Shown here one piece after another: positions 34,783 to 44,192 of a DNA stretch of 64,000 nt (position 1 is its first letter; each line of letters starts with the position of its first letter). The stretch comes from CAYMCO01 sp964388955. Lineage in GTDB: Bacteria; Chloroflexota; Anaerolineae; Anaerolineales; E44-bin32. The DNA lies in assembly GCA_964388955.1 (NCBI GenBank), contig CAYMCO010000015.1:44853-108852 (forward strand), given 5' to 3'. The position numbers and the translations under genes were made by a program. The notes under the pieces were generated by a model. It was not told the origin of the DNA. It saw nothing but the letters and a program-made list of their open reading frames with translations, and did not search any database.

Positions 34783-35300
34783 CGTGATACCTCCATTGGC
34801 AGGTTCGTCCAGTATGTGTGATCGCGATGATTCTGGCGGCACCCCTTTCTCATCGTAGCGGCCCTTGACGAAGCAAGACTGGGGAATTCTTCAAGGCTCC
34901 GGCCCCGCAGTTCGCCGGCGGGAGTCAGGTTGGGCGCCGGCGGATCTTCCGAGGGCGTGCCGGGGATCGGGCCGCCTGTGAATCCTGGGCCGTGGCACAG
35001 ACTGCGCAGGCCGGCCAGGTACGCCCCAGACTCGGCCGTGACACCGCCCGCGGGAGGGGCCGGCCGCGGCGCGTCATGATCGATCGACTCGGCTGGAACC
35101 AGGAAATCCAATGGGCCGAGAAGGAATATCAGCCGGGGAAACAGGGCGAGTTTCAACTCGGGCAGTTGGTTGTCGCCCGGCGGGAGACTCTGGATGTAGG
35201 CCAGCAGGGCGCCCAGATCCTCATCGCTCATGGCGTAGCGCTGTTGGGCCGGATGGATCCCGGCCCCTAATAAGACCATCCCTGTCTCGTTTGGCTTCAA
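34767..35300 (-). pseudogene. Decayed di-haem cytochrome c
   Basis: A frame opening just after a TAA. It reads RYAMSDEDLGALLAYIQSLPP, which is the end of one cytochrome c domain, then a hydrophobic linker and APRPAPPAGG, then AYLAGLRSLCHGPGFTGGPIPGTPSEDPPAPNLTPAGEL, the haem region of a second domain. The CxxCH site reads RSLCH, its first cysteine being replaced by arginine, so haem cannot be attached normally. After APAGEL the sequence loses family similarity. The start of the first haem domain is absent. A pseudogene of a periplasmic c-type cytochrome subunit. Confidence 0.68.
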
Positions 35301-35753
35301 TTACTGTAGCAGACGATGCGACCGCTTTCACGGGGCCGTGGCCCCTTTTCTTGTCCCGACTGGATGGGGCAAACCGCAGGACATTGTCCTGGGCACACTC
35401 ATCCGCGGGGATCGACCGAGCATCCGAGGTAGGGCTGGGCGATATGGGGAGCCCGTTGGAAGCGAATTGAAGAGAGCATACTCAACCTCTCGTGGCGGCA
35501 AAATCGCTCCCCGGTCCGCATCTTCGTTGGTTGGGTGACGCACCAGTGATTAATACTCCAAGCGGGGCTCTGCCTTTCGAATCTGGACCCGCTCTGGCCC
35601 GTCCACAAACCCCGATTGGCGCCTCGCGGGAAAGGGCGTCTATGTCGATGAATTGGGCACTTTCACGGGAACCGTCTGCTGTCGTCGATGAGCCAGTGCT
35701 TCCAGCAATCGCAGGTGGGGGTCGGTGTCGGCCTCAGAAGGAAAGCAAGCCAA
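35301..35753. other. Intergenic region downstream of the GH38 gene
   Basis: 453 bases. No gene recognised. The minus-strand trace of the cytochrome remnant may extend upstream of 35300, but only stops are seen. No terminator with a T-run was found for the GH38 gene. Confidence 0.3.
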
Positions 35754-38480
35754 CTAGCGATCGGGCAGCGCTGCGATGACGTAATCGTAGATACGGCGCT
35801 TGATGCGCAACTCATTCAGTTCCGACCCCAATCTGGCTACTTCAGAATTCGAGGAAGACGGGCGCTCATTAATCGGCACCTGGGACGCGGCCAATTTGCC
35901 CTCATTGAGCAGAACGGATAGCCGGAGCTCGTACAGCTCCCGTTTGAGCACATAATATGTGTGCTCGAGCGAATACCGGCTGGCTCCATGAGCCCGAGCC
36001 AGTTCCTCTTCGACTTCAACCAGCCGAGCCTCCAATCGGGCGATCTGGCTTTCGAGCTGTTCGATAATCTGGGGGTCAGGTCGTGCCTGATTTGGTCCCA
36101 CGCGCCAAGATGGCCATATGATCGGCTTGGATGACGATTTGCCAGGCATGGGGCTGATTTCAGGCGACGGTTCGGTGATGGCTGCGGTCGCGATCTTTTT
36201 GGCGGCTACCTGTGTGATCATCGTTTCGGGGTTTCCCCACACGTCTGTCTTGAGATATGCGCCCCCCAAAGGCTGTGTTCGAGGTGTCGGATTATAGAAT
36301 CGAGCAAGCGCTCTCTGATGGTAGATATGCAGGCTGCTCAAAGGAAGGTCTGCGCGTAGAAACTGCCAGTTGCTTTGTTCCCCGGGTCCCTGATGATCGA
36401 CGATTATTGGAGGGTTTTGGAAGCCTGCATTCAACCGATGTATGCTTATGTCATCTACGTCCACTTTGCCAATCATTACAGCGATCTCGTGCCTTACGAG
36501 ACGTTCGCCGCGTGCGTCGGGAACATACATGTGCGGTCCCGCATCTCCAGCCCGGTGCTCGAGATCTGGCCTGGTCAAGAACTCAACAGAACGCCGCAGC
36601 GTGAGGGAGATCGCACCCTGGTTTCCGGCTCGGTAGGCATGCAGACCCTGGGCGAACACCACTGCCGACGAAAGGCTATCAGACACAGCCACATAATCCT
36701 GAAACGGAAACGTCTTTACTTCCTCTAGCTCTCGCTGCCCCAACAGTATTCTTTCCAGACCGGGCTCCAATTGTCGGGGCAGCAAATCCCGATCAACCGG
36801 GGGGCGATTGACCAAGTCGAACGGCATTCCGGCGTAAATGTCCCCATGATGGGCAGTATCGAAATTCATATCCACCCGAAAATTCGTCCCCCGGGAATCC
36901 AGGTCGATCCGCCAGCGCAGCAAGGGTGTTCGATCGAAAATCAAGCGGACCCTTGCTGAAACAAACACCGCGTCCCATTGCAGCGAGCACTCATACCGCA
37001 GTTCACAGTAGTGGGGATTTGCCCGTTCGACCACCATCGGACCGATGTTCCTGCATATCGCGCGGCGATCACCTTCCTCACAGGAGTAGGCATCGCCACT
37101 CTCTTCGGTCACGACCAGGTATCCCAATCTTGCTTCACCTATCTGTACCATCCCATCCGGCCTGACCGTGGCCGAATAGTGATCATTTCGCCAATTGAAA
37201 TCCTCTACCGCCTGGGATGGCGCATCCAGAAGCTCTGCCGGTCCAAGTTTCCAAACACCTACGCCATCCGTGCGGACAAGCCATACTCGATCGCGATCCG
37301 CAAGCCATCCCTCATAATCGAAAGGGTTGGTGCCGACAGCGTAGTGACCCGCCGCAAAGCCTTTCAAGATGAAGGTCACCGAATCCAGAATGTCCCGCTT
37401 GGCCGCGGAGAACAGGTTCCTGTAGCTGGACTCCATCTTTTCGTGCACCTGATCGATGCTGACCCCGCAGATGCAATCGTGCACGGAATTCTGCAGCAAC
37501 TTGCGCCCCCAGGCTTCATACCGTCGGGCGTCGTAGTCTTTCCCCTTCAATCGGGCAAGGACCGCCAGGGGTTCACACAGGCCGTAGAGGATGTGTTCAC
37601 AATCGCGGTGCATTATTTTCAGGTAGGTCCTGGAGGACAACGTTCCGGGAAATGTAGCTCCATATTTGCCGGAGTCGAGCTCACCGGCAATGACAGGCAA
37701 CCGCTGAAGTTTCGGCGCCAACGCGCTGACGAATTCATGGGGAGAGGATTGTTCTATCCGGATGTTCTCAGGGATGGCAGAGGCGTGTTGCTGGAAGAAA
37801 CGGACCGAATCCTCCGGATTCCGCTCCAGATCATACCCGTCGAATAAGGGGATATCATCAGTGGGGTAGAAAGGTCTCAGTTTCGCCGTTTCAATCTCCA
37901 GCCGTCTGACGGCGAGCTCTGGCGTAAGGCTGACGCCGTACAAGTTCCGATAACCGCCAAATAGGTTGACGGTGAACAGATTTTCCCCATCAGCGCCTTG
38001 CCAGAAGAAATAAGGGTCCAATCGAGGGACGCCGCGCCAAACGAACGCCACGTCCACATTGAACAGACGGTGCAGTTGCGGTTCCTGGGAAACATGTCCA
38101 AATATATCAACCAGCCATCCGACGTCGGCACGATCGCCGCCGCCGTGCGCCCGCACGTCCTGCCAGCCGTACAGCAGGTTGCGAAGCAAGGTCTCACCCC
38201 CGGAAAGTCGCCAATCCGGCTGACAATAATAGGGTCCGATAATCAGATTGCCATCCGCAACCATGCGGCGTATTCTGCCCTCATACGCGGGAGCGATGCC
38301 TAGAAGATCCTCAACTATTAGGGTTTGTCCGTCGAGCAGGAATCTGAAATCCGGATTCTCGGCGATCAGTTCCTCAAGTGCCCCTATCAAATCCGGGATC
38401 CACTGACTCGTATACTCCGAAGTCAGAAACCACTCTCGGTCCCAATGGGTGTGGTTGATGACATGCACTGTTGTGCTCAT
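35754..38480 (-). CDS. Glycoside hydrolase family 38 alpha-mannosidase
   Basis: 908 residues, similar in length to bacterial MngB (alpha-mannosylglycerate hydrolase). N-terminal NHTHWDREWFLTS has the metal ligands His12 and Asp14; the probable nucleophile is Asp125 in GWLVDIFGHVSQEPQ; HDCICGVSIDQVHEKM carries the third His/Asp set. The alpha/beta barrel is followed by a helical bundle and beta-rich C domains. Odd: beyond about 800 there is a long heptad-rich tail (EQLESQIARLEARLVEVEEELARAHG...), a predicted coiled coil not usual in GH38. Last gene of the sugar-uptake locus on this strand. Likely releases mannose from an imported small mannoside. Confidence 0.9.
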   Translation of the reverse strand: MSTTVHVINHTHWDREWFLTSEYTSQWIPDLIGALEELIAENPDFRFLLDGQTLIVEDLLGIAPAYEGRIRRMVADGNLIIGPYYCQPDWRLSGGETLLRNLLYGWQDVRAHGGGDRADVGWLVDIFGHVSQEPQLHRLFNVDVAFVWRGVPRLDPYFFWQGADGENLFTVNLFGGYRNLYGVSLTPELAVRRLEIETAKLRPFYPTDDIPLFDGYDLERNPEDSVRFFQQHASAIPENIRIEQSSPHEFVSALAPKLQRLPVIAGELDSGKYGATFPGTLSSRTYLKIMHRDCEHILYGLCEPLAVLARLKGKDYDARRYEAWGRKLLQNSVHDCICGVSIDQVHEKMESSYRNLFSAAKRDILDSVTFILKGFAAGHYAVGTNPFDYEGWLADRDRVWLVRTDGVGVWKLGPAELLDAPSQAVEDFNWRNDHYSATVRPDGMVQIGEARLGYLVVTEESGDAYSCEEGDRRAICRNIGPMVVERANPHYCELRYECSLQWDAVFVSARVRLIFDRTPLLRWRIDLDSRGTNFRVDMNFDTAHHGDIYAGMPFDLVNRPPVDRDLLPRQLEPGLERILLGQRELEEVKTFPFQDYVAVSDSLSSAVVFAQGLHAYRAGNQGAISLTLRRSVEFLTRPDLEHRAGDAGPHMYVPDARGERLVRHEIAVMIGKVDVDDISIHRLNAGFQNPPIIVDHQGPGEQSNWQFLRADLPLSSLHIYHQRALARFYNPTPRTQPLGGAYLKTDVWGNPETMITQVAAKKIATAAITEPSPEISPMPGKSSSKPIIWPSWRVGPNQARPDPQIIEQLESQIARLEARLVEVEEELARAHGASRYSLEHTYYVLKRELYELRLSVLLNEGKLAASQVPINERPSSSNSEVARLGSELNELRIKRRIYDYVIAALPDR

Positions 38481-38556
38481 GGCATTCAGACGCGTTTCGA
38501 TAGCATTTCAAGAATGATTAGAGCTCAGGTTCTCTCATGCAAGCGGGGGCCAAGGA

Positions 38557-38574
38557 GCAGGTGCCAACACCTGC
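38557..38574 (-). other. Perfect 7-base hairpin between nitrilase and GH38 genes
   Basis: GCAGGTG (38557-38563) pairs with CACCTGC (38568-38574) across a CCAA loop, located 104 bases past the nitrilase stop and 77 bases before the GH38 start. No T-run follows on either strand, so it may be a processing or translation-tuning element rather than a terminator. Confidence 0.4.
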
Positions 38575-38677
38575 CCCAGACCAAATTGGCAGCCTCCGGG
38601 ATTGACATGCAGCGCCATCTGAAAGCGATCTGAGGTGGAAAGAAATCCGGGGTCCGGGCACCTCAGTTCTTCGAAGT

Positions 38678-39499
38678 TCAGAATTCCCCAAACCGACCAT
38701 AGAGTTCCGGCCGCATGCTTCGCAAGATGGGTTCCTGCATCCGCTCCTTGAGGATCAATGCAAGATCGATTTCCGCCACAAGCGCCTCCCCCTCCGTAGA
38801 CGTAGCCCTCGCAATGACCTCGCCCCGGGGATTGGCCACATGGCTTCGACCGCAGTAGGTAACCTCGCCCTCCCGCCCCACACGGTTGACGGCGACTGTG
38901 AAGATTTGGTTGTCTTGTGCCCTGGCACGCGTACGCAGATCGAGCAGATATTCATAACCGACGGGAACTGCCGAGGGGATAAAGACAATCTCGGCTCCCT
39001 TCAGAGCCAGGATGGAAAACAACTGAGGAAACGCATGATCGAAGCAGACTGCGGCTCCTGCCCTAAAGCCGCCTAGATCGAAAACGGGAAGACGGTTGCC
39101 GTTGCGAAAATAGCGATGTTCCGTAGGATATAGGTGGGATTTGCGGTATTTCCCTACCAGGTGCCCGCTGGCATCGAGAAAAAAGCTGGTATCAAACAGC
39201 ACTCCTTCTCGCTCGTTATCCTTCTCTACAATCGTTCCCACAATCGCAAGATTGCACTTCCTGGCTTGGGAGGCCATCGACTCGGTGGTTGGGCCGGGGA
39301 TCGTTTCCGCCAACTGGAAAAACCCATCGCCGATGAGATTAAGGTTATAGCCAGTGGTGAATAGCTCAGGAAAACAAGCGACATCGACGCCCGCATCGAG
39401 CTGATCGATATACTCGTCCGCTCTCTGCAGATTCGCCTCCTTGTCCTGGAGCACACAATCCATCTGGACCAACGCCACATTCAATCGTTTCTCGGCCAA
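38678..39499 (-). CDS. Carbon-nitrogen hydrolase (nitrilase superfamily)
   Basis: 273 residues, soluble. Triad E45 (FPELFTTGY), K120 (GKYRKSHLYP) and C152 (AAVCFDHAFP). Length and GNRLPVFDLGGFRAG pattern fit the amidase/N-carbamoylputrescine-type branch. The gene sits between the small membrane gene and the GH38 gene in the sugar locus, suggesting cleavage of an amide on the imported compound. Exact substrate unknown. Start at the ATG at 39499, with GGAGGTAGAAAGTTGGCCGAG before it (binding site GGAGG a little far away). Confidence 0.88.
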   Translation of the reverse strand: MAEKRLNVALVQMDCVLQDKEANLQRADEYIDQLDAGVDVACFPELFTTGYNLNLIGDGFFQLAETIPGPTTESMASQARKCNLAIVGTIVEKDNEREGVLFDTSFFLDASGHLVGKYRKSHLYPTEHRYFRNGNRLPVFDLGGFRAGAAVCFDHAFPQLFSILALKGAEIVFIPSAVPVGYEYLLDLRTRARAQDNQIFTVAVNRVGREGEVTYCGRSHVANPRGEVIARATSTEGEALVAEIDLALILKERMQEPILRSMRPELYGRFGEF

Positions 39500-39548
39500 C
39501 TTTCTACCTCCTCATATCGTCAGAGAAGACCAGGATCTTGTATCCATG

Positions 39549-39737
39549 TTACTCTCGCCTCAGGAAACCATCGATCATGATATAGGTGGCAAGGAACAGG
39601 AGGAAAGATAGCGCGATCCTCCAGTGTATCAGCGTCTCAGATAGATAATGGAAAAGGAATACCGAGCCCCCGATACCGGCAGCCAGGCTCAAGGCCCCTC
39701 TCACAGCCCCCCTCCAACTCCTTTTCGAGATTCCCAT
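39549..39737 (-). CDS. Small two-helix membrane protein in the sugar operon
   Basis: 62 residues from the ATG at 39737 with GGAGGGATCG upstream; a GTG four codons earlier (39749) is weaker. Two hydrophobic segments, AVRGALSLAAGIGGSVFLFHYL and WRIALSFLLFLATYIMIDGFL, with an RRE end. It lies between the ATPase and nitrilase genes. Family not recognised; its conservation with the transporter should be tested. Confidence 0.65.
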   Translation of the reverse strand: MGISKRSWRGAVRGALSLAAGIGGSVFLFHYLSETLIHWRIALSFLLFLATYIMIDGFLRRE

Positions 39738-39752
39738 CGATCCCTCCACCGA

Positions 39753-40859
39753 TCAGAGCAACGCTTTCCCTGATTTCCGCTCAAAGAGGTGGACCCTTTC
39801 TTCATCGAAGGAGAGCCAGACGCGATCACCGACCGTCAGATCATGGGTCAGTGCCCTTATTGCGATGAGCGGGGATCCCGCCAATTTCAGGTGGACATTG
39901 GATTCCTTCCCCGTAAGCTCCATGTAGGCGACCGTTGCCTCGAGGGCGTTCGCTCTGCGCTCCTTCGTAATCATGATGTTTTCCGGACGTATGCCCAAAA
40001 CCACTCCCGACTCTGTCGTCTCATTCGTTATTTGTTTCGCGGCTTCCGGGAGTTCATAGATCCGGAAACCCAAATCAACGACCGGCCGCCCCTCTTTCTC
40101 CCCCAGCCTGCCTTCCAGCATGTTCATAGAAGGACTCCCGATGAACCCGGCGACGAATCTATTGCGGGGGTGATTATATAATTCTTCCGGCGTGCCCATT
40201 TGCTCCAGGTGGCCTTCGTTCATCACGGCGATCCGATCGCCTATGGTCATCGCCTCAATCTGGTCATGGGTGACGAAGATGGCGGTCACTCCCAGCTCCC
40301 GCTGCAATCTCTTCAATTCCACCCGGGCGCGGACACGCAGCTTGGCATCCAGATTCGCCAAAGGCTCATCCAGCAAGAAGATCTCGGGGTTCCTGACCAT
40401 TGCCCTCCCCAGTGCGATCCTTTGCCTCTGCCCTCCGCTGAGGGCCTTCGGTTTCCTCTGCAGAAGCTCCTCGATTTCCAGGAGGTGAGCAGCCTTCCTG
40501 ACCCGCGCTTCGACCTCGCTCTTGCCAACCTTCCTGATCTCCAAAGGAAAGGCCATATTCCCGAATACAGTCATATGAGGGTAGATGGCATAATCCTGGA
40601 ACACCATCGCCACTTCCCTCTTCTGCGGTATCTTGGATATGCCGCGCTTGGGATCCGCGACCAACTCATCTTCAAACCATATTTCTCCCTCATCGATTTC
40701 GATCAGACCAGCGATGCTGTTAAGCGTCGTCGTCTTCCCACACCCGGAGGGGCCGACTAGGACGACGAACTCCTTATCCTTCACCTCAAGATTCAAACCT
40801 TCGACGGCGGCCGTCTCTCCATATCTCTTTGTCAATCCCCTTATCGTCAAACTCGCCAT
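39753..40859 (-). CDS. MsmK/UgpC/MalK-type sugar ABC transporter ATPase
   Basis: 368 residues from the ATG at 40859 (GGAGACGTGAA upstream). Walker A GPSGCGKT, Q-loop AMVFQDYAIYPHMTV, signature LSGGQRQR, Walker B IFLLDEPLANLD, H-loop FVTHDQIEAMTIGDRI, then the regulatory OB-fold (TOBE) domain with GIRPENIM. Full-length, as in the CUT1 family. Drives the two permeases upstream. Confidence 0.95.
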   Translation of the reverse strand: MASLTIRGLTKRYGETAAVEGLNLEVKDKEFVVLVGPSGCGKTTTLNSIAGLIEIDEGEIWFEDELVADPKRGISKIPQKREVAMVFQDYAIYPHMTVFGNMAFPLEIRKVGKSEVEARVRKAAHLLEIEELLQRKPKALSGGQRQRIALGRAMVRNPEIFLLDEPLANLDAKLRVRARVELKRLQRELGVTAIFVTHDQIEAMTIGDRIAVMNEGHLEQMGTPEELYNHPRNRFVAGFIGSPSMNMLEGRLGEKEGRPVVDLGFRIYELPEAAKQITNETTESGVVLGIRPENIMITKERRANALEATVAYMELTGKESNVHLKLAGSPLIAIRALTHDLTVGDRVWLSFDEERVHLFERKSGKALL

Positions 40860-40869
40860 TTCACGTCTC

Positions 40870-41682
40870 CTACACTCCAGCATATCCGCGCATTACGTAT
40901 TTCCCCAAGAATATGAATATGACCAGTGTAGGCAATGCCACCCACAATGCTCCCGCCATCTGAAGGTTCCACTCTGCCACAAATGATCCCTTCAGATTTG
41001 CCATCGCCACCGTGACGGGCAGATTCGACTTTCCCACCGTCAGCACCAATCCCCAGATGTAGTCATTCCAGATTACTGTGATCTGGAGAAGTGCCGCAAC
41101 CACAAAGGGGATCACGGAGAGTGGAAGCATTATCCGCCTGTAGATCGTCCAGGTCCCGGCGCCATCCACCTTGGCGGCATTAATGTAGCTGTCCGGAATC
41201 TCGTCATAGAGGTTCTTGAATACGAAGGTGCACATCGGGATGCCAAACAGCATGTACAACAGGACCAAAGAACCCAGATTGCCATGCAATCCAATCCGGG
41301 ACATCGTCTGGACCATGGGTATGAGCTGCACCTGAGGAGGAATATACAAACACAGGATCACCAATATCAGTAGAAGTGTGGATCCACGAAATCCGCGCTT
41401 GGAGAAGACGTATCCCGGAATGGAGCCGAAGAAACAAGAGACCATAACACCTGACCCAACAAGCACAAGGCTATTTGCCAACGGTCTGCTAAGATAGTCG
41501 AGCGATTCCATCAATGGAGAGAGGGTCGGATGTATGGGGGGCGTTATCGGAGTTGAGAGGATCACTTCTTTTGATGTCTTCAAGGCGGTCACAACGCCGC
41601 TCCAGAGAGGAAGAAGGCTGAGAAACACAAAGATCCCAAGTATGGCATAAGGCATCGCCCGGCCAAGTCTAGGAGCTTTCAC
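40870..41682 (-). CDS. CUT1-type sugar ABC permease (MalG-like)
   Basis: 270 residues, six helices, with the EAA coupling loop YINAAKVDGAGTWTIYRRIMLPLSV in the cytoplasmic position and a MalG-like C-terminal GKYVMRGYAGV. It ends 10 bases before the ATPase gene and starts two bases after the stop of the partner permease. Together with it, the lipoprotein and the ATPase, this is a complete importer. Confidence 0.95.
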   Translation of the reverse strand: MKAPRLGRAMPYAILGIFVFLSLLPLWSGVVTALKTSKEVILSTPITPPIHPTLSPLMESLDYLSRPLANSLVLVGSGVMVSCFFGSIPGYVFSKRGFRGSTLLLILVILCLYIPPQVQLIPMVQTMSRIGLHGNLGSLVLLYMLFGIPMCTFVFKNLYDEIPDSYINAAKVDGAGTWTIYRRIMLPLSVIPFVVAALLQITVIWNDYIWGLVLTVGKSNLPVTVAMANLKGSFVAEWNLQMAGALWVALPTLVIFIFLGKYVMRGYAGV

Positions 41683-41683
41683 T

Positions 41684-42559
41684 TCACTCCCTCCCGTAGA
41701 CGCGGATCAAGAACGGCACGACGATTACGAGGCTGAGCAGTAATATGATCATCGAATAGGCGGCCCCGTAGGCGAATCGATCCAAGCCGAAAGTCACCTT
41801 ATACATTGATACACCCAGGATATGCGAAGAATACCCCGGGCCTCCTCTGTTCAATACCCAAATGAAGTCGAATGCCTTCAGGGCAAAACACATGAAGATA
41901 ATGAGCGCAGTCGTGAACGAAGCTTTCAGTTGGGGAACGACGATACGTCGATATATGGTGAAGGTCGATGCCCCATCGACCTTCGCCGCCGCGATATGCG
42001 AATCAGGGATTGACCTTATCCCCGCCAAGAAGATAATCGCCGAGTACCCGGCAAACTGCCATATCAGGGCCGCAATAATGCAGTACATCACGATATTTGG
42101 ATCGGTGATCCATTTGCTTTTGAGGAACCCAAGCCCAAGCACCTCCAACAAGGCGTTTATGGTTCCTTCCTTCGGGCTATACATCCAGCCCCATAAAGCA
42201 GCAGTGACCACAAAAGAAAGGGCAAAAGGCAACAGGTAGATCGTCCTAAGGACGCCCTCCCCCCTTACGTTTTGGTCCAACAATATCGCCAGGAGCAGTC
42301 CGACGAGGATAACGCCGGGCACGAAGATCAGGATCAATAGCAGGTTGTTCTTCAGTGAGATCATGAAGACTGGATCATGGAACAAGGCAGCATAATTCCT
42401 GAATCCGACCAGGTTGTTGCTCGGGACAAAGCCTTCCCAATCGGTAAGGGAGATGTAGAAGTTCCACCCACTGAAGTAATAGAAGAAGAACAATATGCTC
42501 AGCAGAGGGGGCAAGGTGAAGAGTGCAGTAATGATCCTTTCCTTCTTTTTCGGATTCAC
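41684..42559 (-). CDS. CUT1-type sugar ABC permease (MalF-like)
   Basis: 291 residues with six helices and the coupling loop HIAAAKVDGASTFTIYRRIVVPQLK. The N-terminal cytoplasmic segment is short (MNPKKKERIITALFTLPPLLS), as in the smaller MalF-like members. The terminator-like hairpin at 42752-42806 and a 268-base gap separate it from the solute-binding-protein gene. No good start other than the ATG at 42559 was seen. Confidence 0.94.
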   Translation of the reverse strand: MNPKKKERIITALFTLPPLLSILFFFYYFSGWNFYISLTDWEGFVPSNNLVGFRNYAALFHDPVFMISLKNNLLLILIFVPGVILVGLLLAILLDQNVRGEGVLRTIYLLPFALSFVVTAALWGWMYSPKEGTINALLEVLGLGFLKSKWITDPNIVMYCIIAALIWQFAGYSAIIFLAGIRSIPDSHIAAAKVDGASTFTIYRRIVVPQLKASFTTALIIFMCFALKAFDFIWVLNRGGPGYSSHILGVSMYKVTFGLDRFAYGAAYSMIILLLSLVIVVPFLIRVYGRE

Positions 42560-42751
42560 TCCTACCTCCGGCAGATGTCGATTCCCCGCGACGATTTTGC
42601 AGCGTTCACCGAACCGCGCCTTCGCATATCGCCGCAGCCCGGGAGCTGCAGTGGCCGGCCGGACGATCGCCTGGCCTCCGAGGCGGTTTTCAGCCCTGGC
42701 CTACCATCTTCTCAAACCGGGTTGATTCCTACATTCAATCCATTCGCGGCA

Positions 42752-42806
42752 GAAAAAGAAGGTGGAGGAACTCAAGAAACACACTTCACTAGAGCCGCCT
42801 CCACCT
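42752..42806 (-). terminator. Intra-operon terminator or attenuator after the solute-binding-protein gene
   Basis: Reading the minus strand, AGGTGGAGG (42806-42798) pairs with CCTCCACCT (42768-42760), a 9-base stem with one extra wobble pair, a 29-base loop with a small inner helix, then TTCTTTTTCT (from 42760 to 42752). It starts 22 bases after the stop of the binding-protein gene and well before the permease start. The layout fits partial termination so that binding protein is made in excess of permease. Confidence 0.7.
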
Positions 42807-42827
42807 CTGACCGATCTCCCTAATTCT

Positions 42828-44192
42828 CTAGGGCGAAAGATCCCATTCTATCGGCCACTCGGTTTCCCCTTCGAGTCCTGAGATCGCGGTGGCTGCTGCG
42901 CTTACGTCGCGCTCCACTCCGATATTTGCGGAGATTATATCGGTCAGCTGGCCCATAAACGCTGGGGGCGTACCGCTCCACATGCCGGGGCGGTAGTACT
43001 GCGCCTCGACGAAGTGCACTGCGGATTCATCCCTCTGATAGTCGGAAAAACCCTCACCCATGGTGGCATCGGTCCGAGCCGGAATGAACCCCTTCGGGCC
43101 GGCAAACGCACTTTGCGCTTTGGCTGTGACAAGCGCCCTAAACCAGTTCATAGCGTTTGTCGGGTGTTTTGCGCCCTTGGGGAGACCGAAAACATCCAAG
43201 CTAACCCCGAATATGTCCTGTGCTCCCGGAAGATAGAACGCCGCAAAGTCTTCAGGGAAGTGCTGTTCTGCGACGATGAACTCGCCCGCGGCGGCATCTC
43301 CCATGATGTTCATTGCCGCCTCACCCTTGATGACGCGCGCGACTGCCTCATCCCAAGTCAGTGCGGCGTGATCCGAGTTGACGTATTCCAAGGCCTTGTT
43401 GAGCTTCTCCAGCGAATCTACGAGTTCGGGGCGCTCAGGGTCAGTGACCATCCCGTTGATGAAGTCCTGGTAGTAGTCGATCCCCTCGCTCGCGGTGAGC
43501 GACCGGAAGATATATGTCAGCGGCCATGCATTCTTGTCACCCAGGGCGATGGCATCCACTCCCTCAGCCTTTAGAGCGTCACATAGGGCCCAGAACTCAT
43601 CCCAGCTTGTTGGCTCGGTAAGACCGTATTCATCGAAGATGTGCGAGTTGTAGAAAACAACGCCCGCCTGCTGGACGCCTGCCGGAACGCAGTAATAGTG
43701 TCCATCAGGCATCTTGCACATATCCTCCACAACATCCGGGACGGCGGCCTTGACCTCGTCGGTCCAGACCTCATCTATCGGCTCGAGCATGTCTCCCTGC
43801 CAGTAAGGTACCAAGCCGAACGGATAGCTTTGGAACGAATCGGGGGCTTCCCCGGCGAGCATCAATGTGTGGATGACCTCTCTCATCGCCAACCCGCCGC
43901 CACCAGCGACTGGGCTTTCCAGCACCGTGACGCCGGGATAGTCAGCACTGTACGCAGCGACCAGCGCATCCATGGCGGCTTTTTCTGAACCCGAGGTCCA
44001 CCAATCATAGACTTCAAGCACCGGTGCCTCAGGCGGGGCCTCTGCGGTCACCTCGACGAGCTTTGTGACCTGTACCTCCACCGGCACTGTCTTTTCCACT
44101 TCGACGACTCCGGGCGTCGGAGCGGGGCCACAGGAGGCCAGGAAGCCCATCAGGATGAGACCCGTCACGAGCAAATACGCGTTCTTCTGCAT
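42828..44192 (-). CDS. Sugar ABC transporter substrate-binding lipoprotein
   Basis: 454 residues from the ATG at 44192 (eight bases from GGGAGG; an ATG at 44198 is too close to it). Lipoprotein signal ending GFLASCGPAP; a Val/Glu-rich linker; then an extracellular solute-binding family 1 fold with WTSGSEKAAMDALV near the start and the typical ALGDKNAWPLTYIF and GVSLDVFGLPKGAKHPTNAMNWF segments. Extracellular, tethered to the membrane. First gene of the importer operon; note the very long leader above it. Confidence 0.94.
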   Translation of the reverse strand: MQKNAYLLVTGLILMGFLASCGPAPTPGVVEVEKTVPVEVQVTKLVEVTAEAPPEAPVLEVYDWWTSGSEKAAMDALVAAYSADYPGVTVLESPVAGGGGLAMREVIHTLMLAGEAPDSFQSYPFGLVPYWQGDMLEPIDEVWTDEVKAAVPDVVEDMCKMPDGHYYCVPAGVQQAGVVFYNSHIFDEYGLTEPTSWDEFWALCDALKAEGVDAIALGDKNAWPLTYIFRSLTASEGIDYYQDFINGMVTDPERPELVDSLEKLNKALEYVNSDHAALTWDEAVARVIKGEAAMNIMGDAAAGEFIVAEQHFPEDFAAFYLPGAQDIFGVSLDVFGLPKGAKHPTNAMNWFRALVTAKAQSAFAGPKGFIPARTDATMGEGFSDYQRDESAVHFVEAQYYRPGMWSGTPPAFMGQLTDIISANIGVERDVSAAATAISGLEGETEWPIEWDLSP

